Positions 16,831 through 25,808 of a DNA stretch of 64,000 bases are shown piece by piece. Source of the DNA: JABSSA01 sp039960995 (GTDB lineage Bacteria; Pseudomonadota; Alphaproteobacteria; Rhodobacterales; Rhodobacteraceae); the NCBI GenBank assembly GCA_039960995.1, contig JBDVKF010000029.1, positions 17,209 through 81,208 on the forward strand, in the 5' to 3' direction. The stretch's first letter is position 1, and each line of letters starts with the position of its first letter. The notes beneath the pieces are model-generated. The model did not search any database, had not been told where the DNA came from, and saw only the letters and a list, made by a program, of their open reading frames with translations. The position numbers were made by a program, and so were the translations under genes.

Positions 16831-17775
16831 ATGACACAGGATCGCCCTCTGCTTGGCATCATATTGATGTTGGGATTTTGCATTGTCGCGCCCATCGGTG
16901 ACGCGGTCGCCAAAGTGTTGGGTGAAACGATTCCAGTCGGCGAATTGCTTTTGATCCGATTTGGCGTTCAAGTCGCTCTTCTTTTGCCGCTGGTTTGGTT
17001 AACGCGCCGCCCTTGGCGTGTGTCGGGAACCATTATGTGGTTGGTATTGTTGCGCTCGGTGCTGCACATTTTTGGCATTGGTGCGATGTTTGCGGCACTT
17101 CGCTATCTGCCGTTGGCAGACGCCATTGCGATTGCGTTTGTGATGCCGTTTATCATGCTGATCTTGGGCAAGATGGTTCTGGGTGAAGAAGTCGGGCGTC
17201 GTCGGATGCTGGCCTGTCTGGTTGGATTCATTGGCACGCTGTTCGTGGTACAGCCCAGTTTTGTCGAAGTCGGCTGGCCTGCCCTTTTGCCTCTTGTGGT
17301 TGCTGTAAACTTTTCGATGTTCATTTTGATCACACGCAAGATTGCGAAAACGACTGATCCAATTGGATTACAAACCGTAAGCGGCGTCATGGCTGTCCTT
17401 ATTCTCATTCCAATTCTACTTCTGTTTCAAAACAGCAATGTCACCGCGTTAGTCTTTAAAGTCCCGACTACGCTTGAATACGTCCTTTTGCTTGCCATCG
17501 GCTGTCTGGGAACACTGGCGCATTTGTTGATGACGTGGTCGTTGCGTTATGCGCCGTCCACCATGTTGGCGCCGATGCAATATCTCGAAATTCCCATCGC
17601 CACTGTTATAGGCTTTTTTGTATTTTCGGATTTGCCAAACAACTTGGCCACAATGGGCATCATGATCATAATGGCCGCCGGGCTTTATGTCGTCATTCGG
17701 GAACGGTCCATCGCATTGAATCCGGCACCTTCTGCAAAACCTGAACCAAGGCCGCGACCCGTGCCCGTGGGATAA
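16831..17775 (+). CDS. EamA/DMT superfamily transporter
   Basis: 314 residues with ten predicted transmembrane segments in two EamA repeats (first repeat to about residue 145, second from about 155 to 290). The LPLADAIAIAFVMPFIMLILGKMVLGEE motif in repeat one and RYAPSTMLAPMQYLEIPIATVIGF in repeat two are typical of the drug/metabolite transporter family. Its 3' end overlaps the 3' end of the convergent thiamin pyrophosphokinase gene by 83 bases (17693-17775). The substrate is unknown; thiamin-related transport is only a guess from the neighbour. Confidence 0.87.
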   Translation: MTQDRPLLGIILMLGFCIVAPIGDAVAKVLGETIPVGELLLIRFGVQVALLLPLVWLTRRPWRVSGTIMWLVLLRSVLHIFGIGAMFAALRYLPLADAIAIAFVMPFIMLILGKMVLGEEVGRRRMLACLVGFIGTLFVVQPSFVEVGWPALLPLVVAVNFSMFILITRKIAKTTDPIGLQTVSGVMAVLILIPILLLFQNSNVTALVFKVPTTLEYVLLLAIGCLGTLAHLLMTWSLRYAPSTMLAPMQYLEIPIATVIGFFVFSDLPNNLATMGIMIIMAAGLYVVIRERSIALNPAPSAKPEPRPRPVPVG

Positions 17776-18361
17776 CCCCAAGCATGCCCGGCGCGTTCAT
17801 CTGCAGGTGAACGGGTCCCAACGCTTTGTTCGATGTGCCGATCCTGCCCCATGGGGCGAAGTCCAAGCCTTCGATTGGCCACTGTAACCCGTCGGATACA
17901 CCGGATGTTTGGGCCAGCGGAAACAGAGACACGACATCATCCGGTTCCGTAGGTAGCACGATGTCCTTGGGCAGATGAAACACGACTTCTGTTTCCCCAA
18001 TGACAACAATCGCCTGATCTCGATGGGTGACCAAGGCATTTAAAACCGCCAGTTGGTGGTCCAACCGCCCGCCCATAAAACCAACCGCCAGAATCGCTGG
18101 CGCATTAACATTTCTGAGTGCCTTTTCGAAATCAGTGCTGTCTTGCTCACTGATTTTATGGAGCAAATTTTGTTCAATCTGCCCCATTTCCGCCGCACTT
18201 ACAGAGTCAAAATCACCTATAACTGCAGCAGGCGTCACACCTGCTGCCAATACCAGACCAAGGCCACCATCGGCCGCAACGCACTGATTTGACAACAATA
18301 GCGCCTGTTTTACATCATTGACATGTGCTTCCCCCCCCCCGACAAGGGTTATTGGTTCCAT
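17693..18361 (-). CDS. thiN: Thiamin pyrophosphokinase
   Basis: 222 residues from ATG 18361; ATG 18385 would add eight residues and neither has a good ribosome site. ITLVGGGEAHVNDV starts the protein, followed by VAADGGLGLVLAAGVTPAAVIGDFDSV, the ADGG and GDFDS metal/ATP motifs, then EQDSTDFEKAL and VGFMGGRLDHQLAVLNAL. It converts thiamin to thiamin diphosphate in one step, a salvage route separate from the ThiE product. The codons for the VGGG segment contain ten consecutive G. Its 3' end overlaps the convergent transporter by 83 bases. Confidence 0.88.
   Translation of the reverse strand: MEPITLVGGGEAHVNDVKQALLLSNQCVAADGGLGLVLAAGVTPAAVIGDFDSVSAAEMGQIEQNLLHKISEQDSTDFEKALRNVNAPAILAVGFMGGRLDHQLAVLNALVTHRDQAIVVIGETEVVFHLPKDIVLPTEPDDVVSLFPLAQTSGVSDGLQWPIEGLDFAPWGRIGTSNKALGPVHLQMNAPGMLGVIPRARVAALVQVLQKVPDSMRWTVPE
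18331..18340. repeat. Ten-base C/G homopolymer inside the 5' end of thiN
   Basis: The plus strand has CCCCCCCCCC at 18331-18340; on the coding (minus) strand it is G10, spanning GGG GGG GGG G of residues 8-11 counted from ATG 18361. Runs of this length slip readily during replication, and a one-base change would truncate the protein soon afterwards. All candidate start codons lie upstream of the tract. It is either a phase-variable switch or a site prone to sequencing error. Confidence 0.8.
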
Positions 18362-18526
18362 ACTGTTGACAATTTTATGATTCATCTCATTTTCATGCAT
18401 CATGTAGAAACAGATCACAATCTTGCCGTAAAATGATACCTTCGTTGGCAAGATTTCGGGCCGAAATAGCCCGGTCTCAATTGGTAAACAAAGCAGAGAA
18501 AAGACGGCAGAGGGCGGGCATCCGTG

Positions 18527-20800
18527 ATGAACAATAAAACACTAACGGTCTCCCACGGGGCATTCTCGTGTACCCTCGAAGGGTTCGAAGATTCCTTCGA
18601 GATGATGAAAATCGTTGCAGAGTATTTCCAGAATCTAGCAGAAGAAGACCCTTCCTTTGGGACTAAGCCTGTTCAGATGGATACGGACACATTGGCAAAG
18701 CTGGCGCAAGAGGAAACTTCGCACCATGTAGATGCCAGCGAGAAAGACGGTCACTACGTCTTAAGCGCGTCAGATGAGCCTGCGACATCCGATGCTCCAA
18801 CCGCTGATGTACCCGCGGCCGCTGTTGCCACAGGTGCCGTCGCCTTAGGTGCCATTGCCTCTGAGATGTCTTCGCCGTCACCAAGTGCGTTGAACACGTA
18901 CGATGTCTATGACGAAGATACTGGTGCACAAGAATCCGAACTTGAGCCGACCCGGTTCGAAGATATGGAAGCTGAGGCATTTTCAGACACGCCCCCTGCA
19001 ACGGAATCCGTTGTAGATAAGCTTCAGCGTATTCGCGATGTCGTGGAGCTCGCCGACGCCGATGCCGAAGAAGAAACATATGATGATGAGCCTGCAGCTG
19101 CCGAAACGCTGACCGATGCTGCGTCAGACGAAGACGCCGGCGCGAAAACTGAGGTCGACGCGGATGTGACTGCTGCGGATAGCGTTGACGACGCAGATGA
19201 CCAATCGGATGACGTTGAAGACGTTTCTGCAGAAGAAGATGTCGCCGACGCCGCGTCCGAAGATATTGTGGCCGTTGAGGAAAACGTCGAACCCGATATG
19301 GTCGACGAAACTGCAGAAGATATTGCAGAAGATGATGTCGCGGTTAGCGAGGACGTTTCGGACGCTGAAGACACACCCGAACTGACTAACATCCTTGCGG
19401 ACGAAGCAGATACAGACGAAGCAGATACAGAAGACACGGCAGAAGAGGACGCCGCTGCGCTTGACACTCTGTCTGAGGATCTGGCCGACGACACGGCTGG
19501 CGATCTGGAAGTCGAGATGGATCTTTCAGAAGAATTAGATCTTGCGGACGATGAAGCAGAAACAATCGATGAGCTTGTAGAAGCTCTGAACCCGACAATG
19601 CCGGAAGATCTTGAAGCTGAAGCGAAAGAGACCGCCGAACAAAAGACCAAAGAAGAACTGAATAAGGTTTTGGGTGCTCTTGCTGACGACGACACTGCGA
19701 TTGTGGACGAAGGCGAAGCTGAAGAGGCCGATGCAACCGATGATGTTCTGAAGCTGGTTTCGGAAATCGAGACGGACAGCGAACAAGACGAAATGGTCGA
19801 GGCTGAAGCCGAAACCGCCGAGGCGGATTCGACTGAAGACCGTAAGCGGGTACGCGTGATCAAGGTCAGCCGCTCTGATATGCAAGACGCTGCACCTGAA
19901 GACACATTGGAATTGACGGAAGACGACGCGATTGCAAGTGACGACGTGACGGATAGCGGTCTAACGGATTCAGAGGAAGCTGAATTGTTGGCTGACCTTG
20001 CTCAGGTTGAAGCCCAATTTGCGGAAGACGCAGCAAGCGAAGCCGAAAAGCCGGCGGTCATGGGCGACGCGGCCGACACATTGCCAGCTTTGGCCGATCA
20101 TATGGAAGACGGCGAAGCCAAAGACGTTTCTTTCATGGACACCGATGTGAACCGGTTGATGGACGAAGCCGACGAACAAATGGACGAACCTGAAAACGCC
20201 AAACGTCGCAGCGCATTCCAAGCTTTGAAAGCCGCAGTGCTGGCGCGCAAAGCGGACAAGCAAATGTCGTCCGATGATGAACTAGGCGATGACGTTGATG
20301 CGTATCGGTCTGATCTGGCTAAAGTGGTACAACCAAGCCGCTCTGAAGATGTCACGCGTCTAGAACGCCCGGCACCAGTAGAAGCGAGCGCCGCTCCATT
20401 GCGTCTGGTTGCTGAACAACTTGTTTTGGACACTGAAGAAGAAGACGTATCAGAAGCACCTGCCGCCCCAAGTGAAGTCGCGTCAGAAGAAGCGACACCT
20501 GTCGAGGCAGTAGGGAATTTTGCGGACTATTGTACTAAACTGGGTGCGCACGATCTTTCCGCGGTCTTGGAAGCGGCAGCGTCCTATCTAACGTTCATCG
20601 AAGGACGCAAACAGTTTTCACGTCCACAACTGATGATGACAGCGCGTCAGGTAGACGAAAAAGAAGGATTTAGCCGGGAAGATGGTTTGCGGTCATTTGG
20701 ACAATTGCTGCGATCCGGCAAGATCGAAAAAATTCAGGGTGGGCGTTTCGCCGTCACTTCAGATATCGGATACAAACCCGACCAGCGCGCAGCAGGCTAA
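18527..20800 (+). CDS. Large acidic low-complexity protein with conserved N- and C-terminal domains
   Basis: 757 residues from ATG 18527 (GTG 18524 also possible). Residues 1-65 (TLTVSHGAFSCTLEGFEDSFEMMKIVAEYFQNLAEEDP) are a compact conserved domain seen in Rhodobacterales proteins, sometimes misnamed CheA. Residues about 90-590 are almost entirely Asp, Glu, Ala, Thr and Ser, with a very low isoelectric point, and are probably disordered. The last 100 residues (NFADYCTKLGAHDLSAVLEAAASYL, then RPQLMMTARQV and GLRSFGQLLRSGKIEKIQGGRFAV) look like a winged-helix-type fold. No signal peptide was found. The role is unknown; a strong terminator follows. Confidence 0.78.
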   Translation: MNNKTLTVSHGAFSCTLEGFEDSFEMMKIVAEYFQNLAEEDPSFGTKPVQMDTDTLAKLAQEETSHHVDASEKDGHYVLSASDEPATSDAPTADVPAAAVATGAVALGAIASEMSSPSPSALNTYDVYDEDTGAQESELEPTRFEDMEAEAFSDTPPATESVVDKLQRIRDVVELADADAEEETYDDEPAAAETLTDAASDEDAGAKTEVDADVTAADSVDDADDQSDDVEDVSAEEDVADAASEDIVAVEENVEPDMVDETAEDIAEDDVAVSEDVSDAEDTPELTNILADEADTDEADTEDTAEEDAAALDTLSEDLADDTAGDLEVEMDLSEELDLADDEAETIDELVEALNPTMPEDLEAEAKETAEQKTKEELNKVLGALADDDTAIVDEGEAEEADATDDVLKLVSEIETDSEQDEMVEAEAETAEADSTEDRKRVRVIKVSRSDMQDAAPEDTLELTEDDAIASDDVTDSGLTDSEEAELLADLAQVEAQFAEDAASEAEKPAVMGDAADTLPALADHMEDGEAKDVSFMDTDVNRLMDEADEQMDEPENAKRRSAFQALKAAVLARKADKQMSSDDELGDDVDAYRSDLAKVVQPSRSEDVTRLERPAPVEASAAPLRLVAEQLVLDTEEEDVSEAPAAPSEVASEEATPVEAVGNFADYCTKLGAHDLSAVLEAAASYLTFIEGRKQFSRPQLMMTARQVDEKEGFSREDGLRSFGQLLRSGKIEKIQGGRFAVTSDIGYKPDQRAAG

Positions 20801-20832
20801 CACTTGCTGCACAACAGTCGCAGACGAGAGAG

Positions 20833-20860
20833 GAGCAGCCATCCAGCTGCTCTTCTTTTT
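20833..20860 (+). terminator. Rho-independent terminator after the acidic-protein gene
   Basis: GAGCAGC (20833-20839), a six-base loop, then GCTGCTC (20846-20852) and TTCTTTTT. The perfect 7-bp stem with T-tract lies 33 bases past the stop codon of the acidic protein. Confidence 0.85.
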
Positions 20861-21057
20861 GGTAACGTCTCGTAATTTGAAATTCATACCCAAAGATGTG
20901 GCTCTTTCAAAAAACGCATCCGACGGGATTTGGCGTTGGCTGCGCGCGAAGCTAAAATTCGCCACCTTTCAACCGATCGAGTTCTTGCCGCCAAATCTTC
21001 TCTCTCAATGTGATTTGAAAAACACACTTGCCATACCGTCGCCGTGCCGTATCGCAC

Positions 21058-22350
21058 TCAAACAACGACTTCCAATTCTTCCTGATCTCCGACACCAAAG
21101 ACACGTTTATACCTGTCAATTTCGGAGGCTGGGCCCATAGCTTTGCGAGGGTTGTCGCTGAGTTTGACTGTCGGTTTGCCATTGGCGGACACCGCTTTGC
21201 AAACCAACGAGAATGGAGAAAGCCCGTCGTTTTGAGCCAACCCTACAAAGTCATTGGTCAGCATAGTGCCCCACCCAAAACTGATTTTTGCGCGGCCGTT
21301 AAAGCGGGCATAAAGCTCTTCTATTTTGGCGACATCCAGACCGTCGGAGAAGATGATAAGTTTGTTCATTGGATCTTCGCCGCGGTCCTTCCACCAGCGG
21401 ATCGCTATTTCAGCCGCAGTGGCAGGATCACCTGAATCAATGCGGATACCGGTCCAACTGTCGAGCCAGCCTGGCGCGTTCTTTAGAAACCCTTCGGTGC
21501 CGTATGTGTCGGGCAAGATAATACGCAAGTTGCCGTCGTGCTCTTCTTGCCAATCAGACAGAACATCATAGGGCGCGCGCGCCAATGCTTGATCCCCGTC
21601 CGCCAGCGCAGAATACACCATCGGCAGCTCGTGGGCATTGGTTCCGATTGCCTCGAGGTCACGATTTTTGGCAATCAGACAATTGGATGTGCCCACAAAA
21701 TTGGGGCCAAGCCCTTCGTACATTGCCTGAACGCACCAATCCTGCCACAGAAATCCATGACGGCGGCGGGTGCCAAAATCAGCAACACGCAGTTCTTCCA
21801 GCCCGCGCAGACGTTCAATCTTTTCCCAAAGTTTGGTCATTGCGCGGGCATACAACACCTGCACTTCGAATTTGCGCATCTGGTTAAGCACTGCACGCGA
21901 CCGCAATTCCATCAAGACAGATAAAGCCGGAATTTCCCAAAGCATGACTTCAGGCCAGGTGCCTTCAAAGGTCAGCTCGTATTGGTCGCCTTTGCGTTCA
22001 AGGTGATAATCCGGCAGGCGCAGCGCTTCAAACCAGTCCATAAACTCGGACGTGAACATCTGACGTTTGCCGTAAAACGTATTGCCGCGCATCCACGTGC
22101 TTTCACCACGAGACAGTGACAGTGATCGAATATGATCAAGCTGTTCGCGCAATTCGCCTTCGTCGATGAGATGGGCCAAAGGTATGTGCTTGGATCGGTT
22201 GATCAACGAGAACGTCACTTGCGTATCAGGTCGATTGCGGAACACCGATTGGCACATGAGCAGTTTGTAAAAATCAGTGTCAATCAAGGAACGGACAATC
22301 GGATCGATTTTCCATTTGTGGTTCCAGACACGGGTGGCGATATCGACCAT
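21058..22350 (-). CDS. pncB: Nicotinate phosphoribosyltransferase
   Basis: 430 residues from ATG 22348-22350, which is preceded by a perfect AAGGAGG; longer readings upstream are rejected. SLIDTDFYKLLMCQSVF is the N-terminal signature, DFGTRRRHGFLWQDW holds the conserved phosphoribosyl-binding residues with the autophosphorylated His, and GTSNCLIAKN and IRIDSGDP follow. It makes nicotinate mononucleotide from nicotinic acid and PRPP in NAD salvage. The nicotinamidase that supplies its substrate is encoded 2.2 kb away (24548-25153), on the other side of an RTX gene. Confidence 0.95.
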   Translation of the reverse strand: MVDIATRVWNHKWKIDPIVRSLIDTDFYKLLMCQSVFRNRPDTQVTFSLINRSKHIPLAHLIDEGELREQLDHIRSLSLSRGESTWMRGNTFYGKRQMFTSEFMDWFEALRLPDYHLERKGDQYELTFEGTWPEVMLWEIPALSVLMELRSRAVLNQMRKFEVQVLYARAMTKLWEKIERLRGLEELRVADFGTRRRHGFLWQDWCVQAMYEGLGPNFVGTSNCLIAKNRDLEAIGTNAHELPMVYSALADGDQALARAPYDVLSDWQEEHDGNLRIILPDTYGTEGFLKNAPGWLDSWTGIRIDSGDPATAAEIAIRWWKDRGEDPMNKLIIFSDGLDVAKIEELYARFNGRAKISFGWGTMLTNDFVGLAQNDGLSPFSLVCKAVSANGKPTVKLSDNPRKAMGPASEIDRYKRVFGVGDQEELEVVV

Positions 22351-22545
22351 TTGGTCCTCCTTGACGATTGCGTCTTTGTGCCAAGGTGGTGCCGTGGGGG
22401 CAAGGGGTTGCAAGGCAAAGTGCAGGAGAAGGCTGACAAGGGGTAAATTTTGAGTTAACCTTTGCCCAGTTCGCCGTTTGTACCTTTTTTGGCAGTGTTA
22501 TTGTTACCGACATTTTAGTTTCTATTCTTCAAAGGATTTTGAGCA

Positions 22546-24504
22546 ATGGAGAAGTCTTTACTCCAAGCGGATATTCTGAGCGACGGTGGGTCACTCGAAG
22601 CTTCTGCCATACAAAACGTGTTCGCGTCATTGCCTGCTGCTCAGGTCGACGCATCCATTCCTCAGGATGTTGAAGGCGCAGACATATTTGCGGCTCAGAC
22701 AGAGACTTTGAACTTGGGTATCGTGGGTCAGGCACTAGTTGATCCAATATCAGAAAACGCCACTGAAGCACTAAGAAACACCCCTCAAGACGTTGATTTT
22801 GATCCAGAAAATATACCTCTCGTCTTTGATGCGGAGACAACGACTGGTTCATCAAGTTCTGCCCCGCTGTTACTGGTTTCACCTGTGCAAAAACAAGAGC
22901 CGATCCAGAACGAAAAACTATTGATTATCGAAAATCTCGACGACGATGCTCTGATTGGATCTAGAATTCGCACCGCGGACAGCGGAAACGGCTTGGACCT
23001 GATCTTTCTGGACCAAATCAACACATTGCCACCGCCGCCCCCTGCCCCTGATCCGGACGCCGAAGAAGGTATTCACACCGATGGCGGACCAAGCGATGAC
23101 ACCATCGTAGGGAGTAACGCCGGGGATCTGTTGGAAGGCAACGGCGGGTTTGATTCGATCAACGGCAGAGCCGGAGACGACGACATATTCGGCGGTGCTC
23201 AAGACGATATTGTGCGCGGTGGCCTTGACGATGACACTTTGAACGGCGGTAGCGGCAACGATCAGCTTTTCGGGGAAGAAGGCAATGATGACCTCATTGG
23301 TGATTTGGGAAATGACACACTGTCGGGTGCCCAAGGCGATGACAGCTTGCGTGGTGGCGAAGGCGAAGATCTACTGGGTGGTGGCAAAGGCCGGGACATA
23401 ATTTACGGTGAAGACCATGATGACATCATGCGTGGCGGGTTTGATGATGATTCTTTGGACGGTGGAACCGGAGACGACCGCCTTCTCGGAAATCAGGGCA
23501 ATGATGAGCTTGTTGGCGACTTGGGTGACGACACTCTGTCGGGCGGCGAAGGCAATGACACCATATACGGTGACGACGGTGAAGATCTGCTGCATGGTGG
23601 TATCGGCCAAGACATAATGTTCGGCGGAGCGCTTGACGACATTATGCGTGGTGGCGTTGACGACGACACGATGGATGGGGGCGCTGGAAACGACCAGATT
23701 TTCGGAAACCAAGGCAATGATGAGCTTATTGGCGACTTGGGTGACGACACTTTGTCGGGTGGCGAAGGCAACGACATCATGTCCGGCGGCGTCGGCAAAG
23801 ATGAAATACGTGGTGGATCTGGCCGAGATTTGATGTTCGGTGAAGACGATGATGACCTCATGCGTGGTGGCAATGACGATGATACCTTGGACGGCGGGGA
23901 CGGAGACGACCAGCTTTTCGGAAATCAAGGCTATGATGAGTTAGTCGGTGGTTTGGGTAACGACACTATGTCGGGTGGCGCAGGCGGTGACATCATGAAC
24001 GGCGGCGACGGCGACGATGAACTGCGTGGTGGAGATGGCCGCGACAAGATGTTCGGCGAAGGCGATGATGACTTCATGCGCGGTGGCCTTGACCAAGACA
24101 CAGTGCATGGCGGAGCCGGAAACGACCAACTTTTCGGAAATCAGGGCAATGACGCGGTTATCGGCGATTTAGGTAACGACACGCTGTGGGGTGGCGAAGG
24201 CGACGATTATATGCTTGGCGGTGACGGTCAAGATCGTGTGGCTGGCGGAGCCGGAGACGACAGTTTGTCTGGCGGCGCTGAGAACGACGAATTTTGGTTC
24301 GCCAACCTAGAATGGGGTCACGACGTCATTGTCGATTTCGAAGTCGGCATAGACCTGTTGCGTATGGTCGGCACCGGTATCACTGATTTCAGCGAGCTAA
24401 CCGTCACAGACGTACTTGGCGATGCTCTTGTCGAATATAGTGACTCGTCAATCCTGATCACGGGTGCAGCCGGATTGATTGGTGTAGACGACTTTATATT
24501 CTAA
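22546..24504 (+). CDS. RTX (hemolysin-type calcium-binding repeat) protein
   Basis: 652 residues. The first 165 are non-repetitive and end in a proline-rich linker (LPPPPPAPDPDAEEG). From about residue 180 to 580 there are some 45 nonapeptides of the GGxGxDxLx class, each binding calcium at its turn and folding as a beta-roll on export. The last 65 residues (WGHDVIVDFEVGIDLLRM and VDDFIF at the very end) are a typical C-terminal secretion region for a type I system. No enzyme domain and no secretion ATPase or TolC is nearby, so it must use exporters encoded elsewhere. The nonapeptides fall into five blocks of eight (see repeat entry). Confidence 0.9.
   Translation: MEKSLLQADILSDGGSLEASAIQNVFASLPAAQVDASIPQDVEGADIFAAQTETLNLGIVGQALVDPISENATEALRNTPQDVDFDPENIPLVFDAETTTGSSSSAPLLLVSPVQKQEPIQNEKLLIIENLDDDALIGSRIRTADSGNGLDLIFLDQINTLPPPPPAPDPDAEEGIHTDGGPSDDTIVGSNAGDLLEGNGGFDSINGRAGDDDIFGGAQDDIVRGGLDDDTLNGGSGNDQLFGEEGNDDLIGDLGNDTLSGAQGDDSLRGGEGEDLLGGGKGRDIIYGEDHDDIMRGGFDDDSLDGGTGDDRLLGNQGNDELVGDLGDDTLSGGEGNDTIYGDDGEDLLHGGIGQDIMFGGALDDIMRGGVDDDTMDGGAGNDQIFGNQGNDELIGDLGDDTLSGGEGNDIMSGGVGKDEIRGGSGRDLMFGEDDDDLMRGGNDDDTLDGGDGDDQLFGNQGYDELVGGLGNDTMSGGAGGDIMNGGDGDDELRGGDGRDKMFGEGDDDFMRGGLDQDTVHGGAGNDQLFGNQGNDAVIGDLGNDTLWGGEGDDYMLGGDGQDRVAGGAGDDSLSGGAENDEFWFANLEWGHDVIVDFEVGIDLLRMVGTGITDFSELTVTDVLGDALVEYSDSSILITGAAGLIGVDDFIF
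23206..24285 (+). repeat. Five tandem 216-bp super-repeats in the RTX gene
   Basis: Counting the conserved nonapeptide that contains (D)IMRGG/IVRGG/LMRGG/FMRGG, its codons start at 23206, 23422, 23638, 23854 and 24070: intervals of exactly 216 bp (eight nonapeptides, 72 residues). Within each unit the order of nonapeptides is kept (MRGG, DGG, LFGNQGN, DELIGDLG, DTLSGG, then three more variable ones). The block arose by duplication of a 72-residue unit rather than of single nonapeptides. Confidence 0.85.
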
Positions 24505-24547
24505 GCTGGGTTTTTACAGTTTCTTTAAGCAACAGCCCTGAACGACG

Positions 24548-25153
24548 CTAGTCGGTCAGAGTGACCCCTGCCCCGGACATACCCGAAAGCGCTGCCGCGA
24601 GCGATCCATCCATATCGATAGCACGGCACATGTTTTGGCGCACGGTGACGTCATATCCAAGCTTGGCCGCATCAACAGCTGAAAAGTTGACGCAAAAATC
24701 TGTGGCAAGGCCCACCATTGTTAAGGTGGTGATGCCACGGGTGCGCAGATATCCATCCAGTCCTGTTGGCGTTTTGTGATCGTTTTCAAAGAATGCGGAA
24801 TAGCTGTCGATGGATGGCGTGTACCCTTTGCGCACGATCATGTCCGCTCGATCCGTGTTCAAACCCGCATGGAACGCGGCCCCTTTCGTGCCTTGGATGC
24901 AATGATCAGGCCAAAGCACCTGTGGTCCATAGGGCATATCGGTCACCTCAAAAGGTCCCTTATCCGGGTGCGACGATGCAAATGACGAATGCCCGGCCGG
25001 ATGCCAATCCTGCGTCAGAATGACAGCTTCAAAATCATCCATAACGGCGTTGATCGGCGCGACAATTTCGTTTCCGGTGGCCACAGCTAAAGCGCCCTTG
25101 GGACAAAAATCGTTTTGCACATCGATGACGATCAGGGCGGATTTATGGGGCAT
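24548..25153 (-). CDS. pncA: Nicotinamidase
   Basis: 201 residues, isochorismatase-like fold. ALIVIDVQNDFCPKGALAV supplies the catalytic Asp, TQDWHPAGHSSFASSHP the zinc-site Asp/His residues, a Lys lies in IVRKGYTP, and GLATDFCVNFSAVDA carries the nucleophilic Cys. It hydrolyses nicotinamide to nicotinate for PncB. It ends 43 bases beyond the convergent RTX gene. ATG at 25151-25153 gives the normal N-terminus. Confidence 0.95.
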   Translation of the reverse strand: MPHKSALIVIDVQNDFCPKGALAVATGNEIVAPINAVMDDFEAVILTQDWHPAGHSSFASSHPDKGPFEVTDMPYGPQVLWPDHCIQGTKGAAFHAGLNTDRADMIVRKGYTPSIDSYSAFFENDHKTPTGLDGYLRTRGITTLTMVGLATDFCVNFSAVDAAKLGYDVTVRQNMCRAIDMDGSLAAALSGMSGAGVTLTD

Positions 25154-25308
25154 CGTATCCTCGCAAATTCATAGCTTTGTTCAGCAACGTAAACGGGGTT
25201 TTGGGGAACGCAAGCGATTGACGCAAATGCGTCTTAATCGGGACAAACAAACGCACATATTCAACACTAATCTGGCTTCAGTATGTTGCGAGTAAGTGGA
25301 AGTATTCC

Positions 25309-25791
25309 ATGAATAATGAAGAATTCGAATACCTAGTCAGTACCAAGATGGACATTGCAAATGTGCTGGCATGTAGTTGTTTGGCCATTGTATTGGCCTG
25401 GTTGTCCCTAACGAATACGCAAGGCATGGATTTTCTTGGGATCATACATCTGGGTCCTGATACGACATGCTTGTTTTATGGAGCGCTGGCTATTTTAGGT
25501 GTCGCATTCGCGTTTGGCACTCTGCGTGATCTGATCAATCCAAACAGCCAATTTCAACCGATCATGCTAGACCAAGAAGCCATTTCGGCACCAACACGGC
25601 CGGGCGGGCGCAGATCGCAAACATTGTCCTACCGCGAGGTGCAGGACGTCAAAGTTCAAAAAGTTGCTGGCAATCACATTCTCGAAATCAAGCACCCTGA
25701 CGGTTCACTTGCTATTTTAAGCGGTGCTGTGGGCGGCGACGGGTTCGAAGCGTTGTTGGAATCGCTGAGCACGCGGATTATGGTTTCTTAA
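25309..25791 (+). CDS. Two-helix membrane protein with C-terminal PH-like domain, unknown function
   Basis: 160 residues. Two membrane helices (about 16-36 and 55-72) are followed by an 85-residue soluble domain with alternating strands (FQPIMLDQEAISAPT, LSYREVQDVKVQKV, HILEIKHPDGSLAIL) and a final helix. This order resembles bacterial PH-like membrane proteins. No family name can be given with confidence. It is preceded by a region rich in A/T that could hold its promoter, and ends 17 bases before the convergent hydrolase gene. Confidence 0.6.
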   Translation: MNNEEFEYLVSTKMDIANVLACSCLAIVLAWLSLTNTQGMDFLGIIHLGPDTTCLFYGALAILGVAFAFGTLRDLINPNSQFQPIMLDQEAISAPTRPGGRRSQTLSYREVQDVKVQKVAGNHILEIKHPDGSLAILSGAVGGDGFEALLESLSTRIMVS

Positions 25792-25808
25792 AGGGCAGTA
25801 TGCGCCAG

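Noticed and set aside
19024..19905. Long Ser-rich open frame opposite the acidic-protein gene
   Set aside because: It is the mirror of Asp/Glu-rich codons (GAC/GAA/GAT), not a gene; no ribosome site and no family.
20952..21182. Possible small gene between the acidic-protein terminator and pncB
   Set aside because: The frame runs into the 3' end of pncB and shows no recognisable family or ribosome site.
23100..24300. CRISPR-like periodic repeats
   Set aside because: The periodicity follows codons for RTX nonapeptides with no unique spacers; it is coding.
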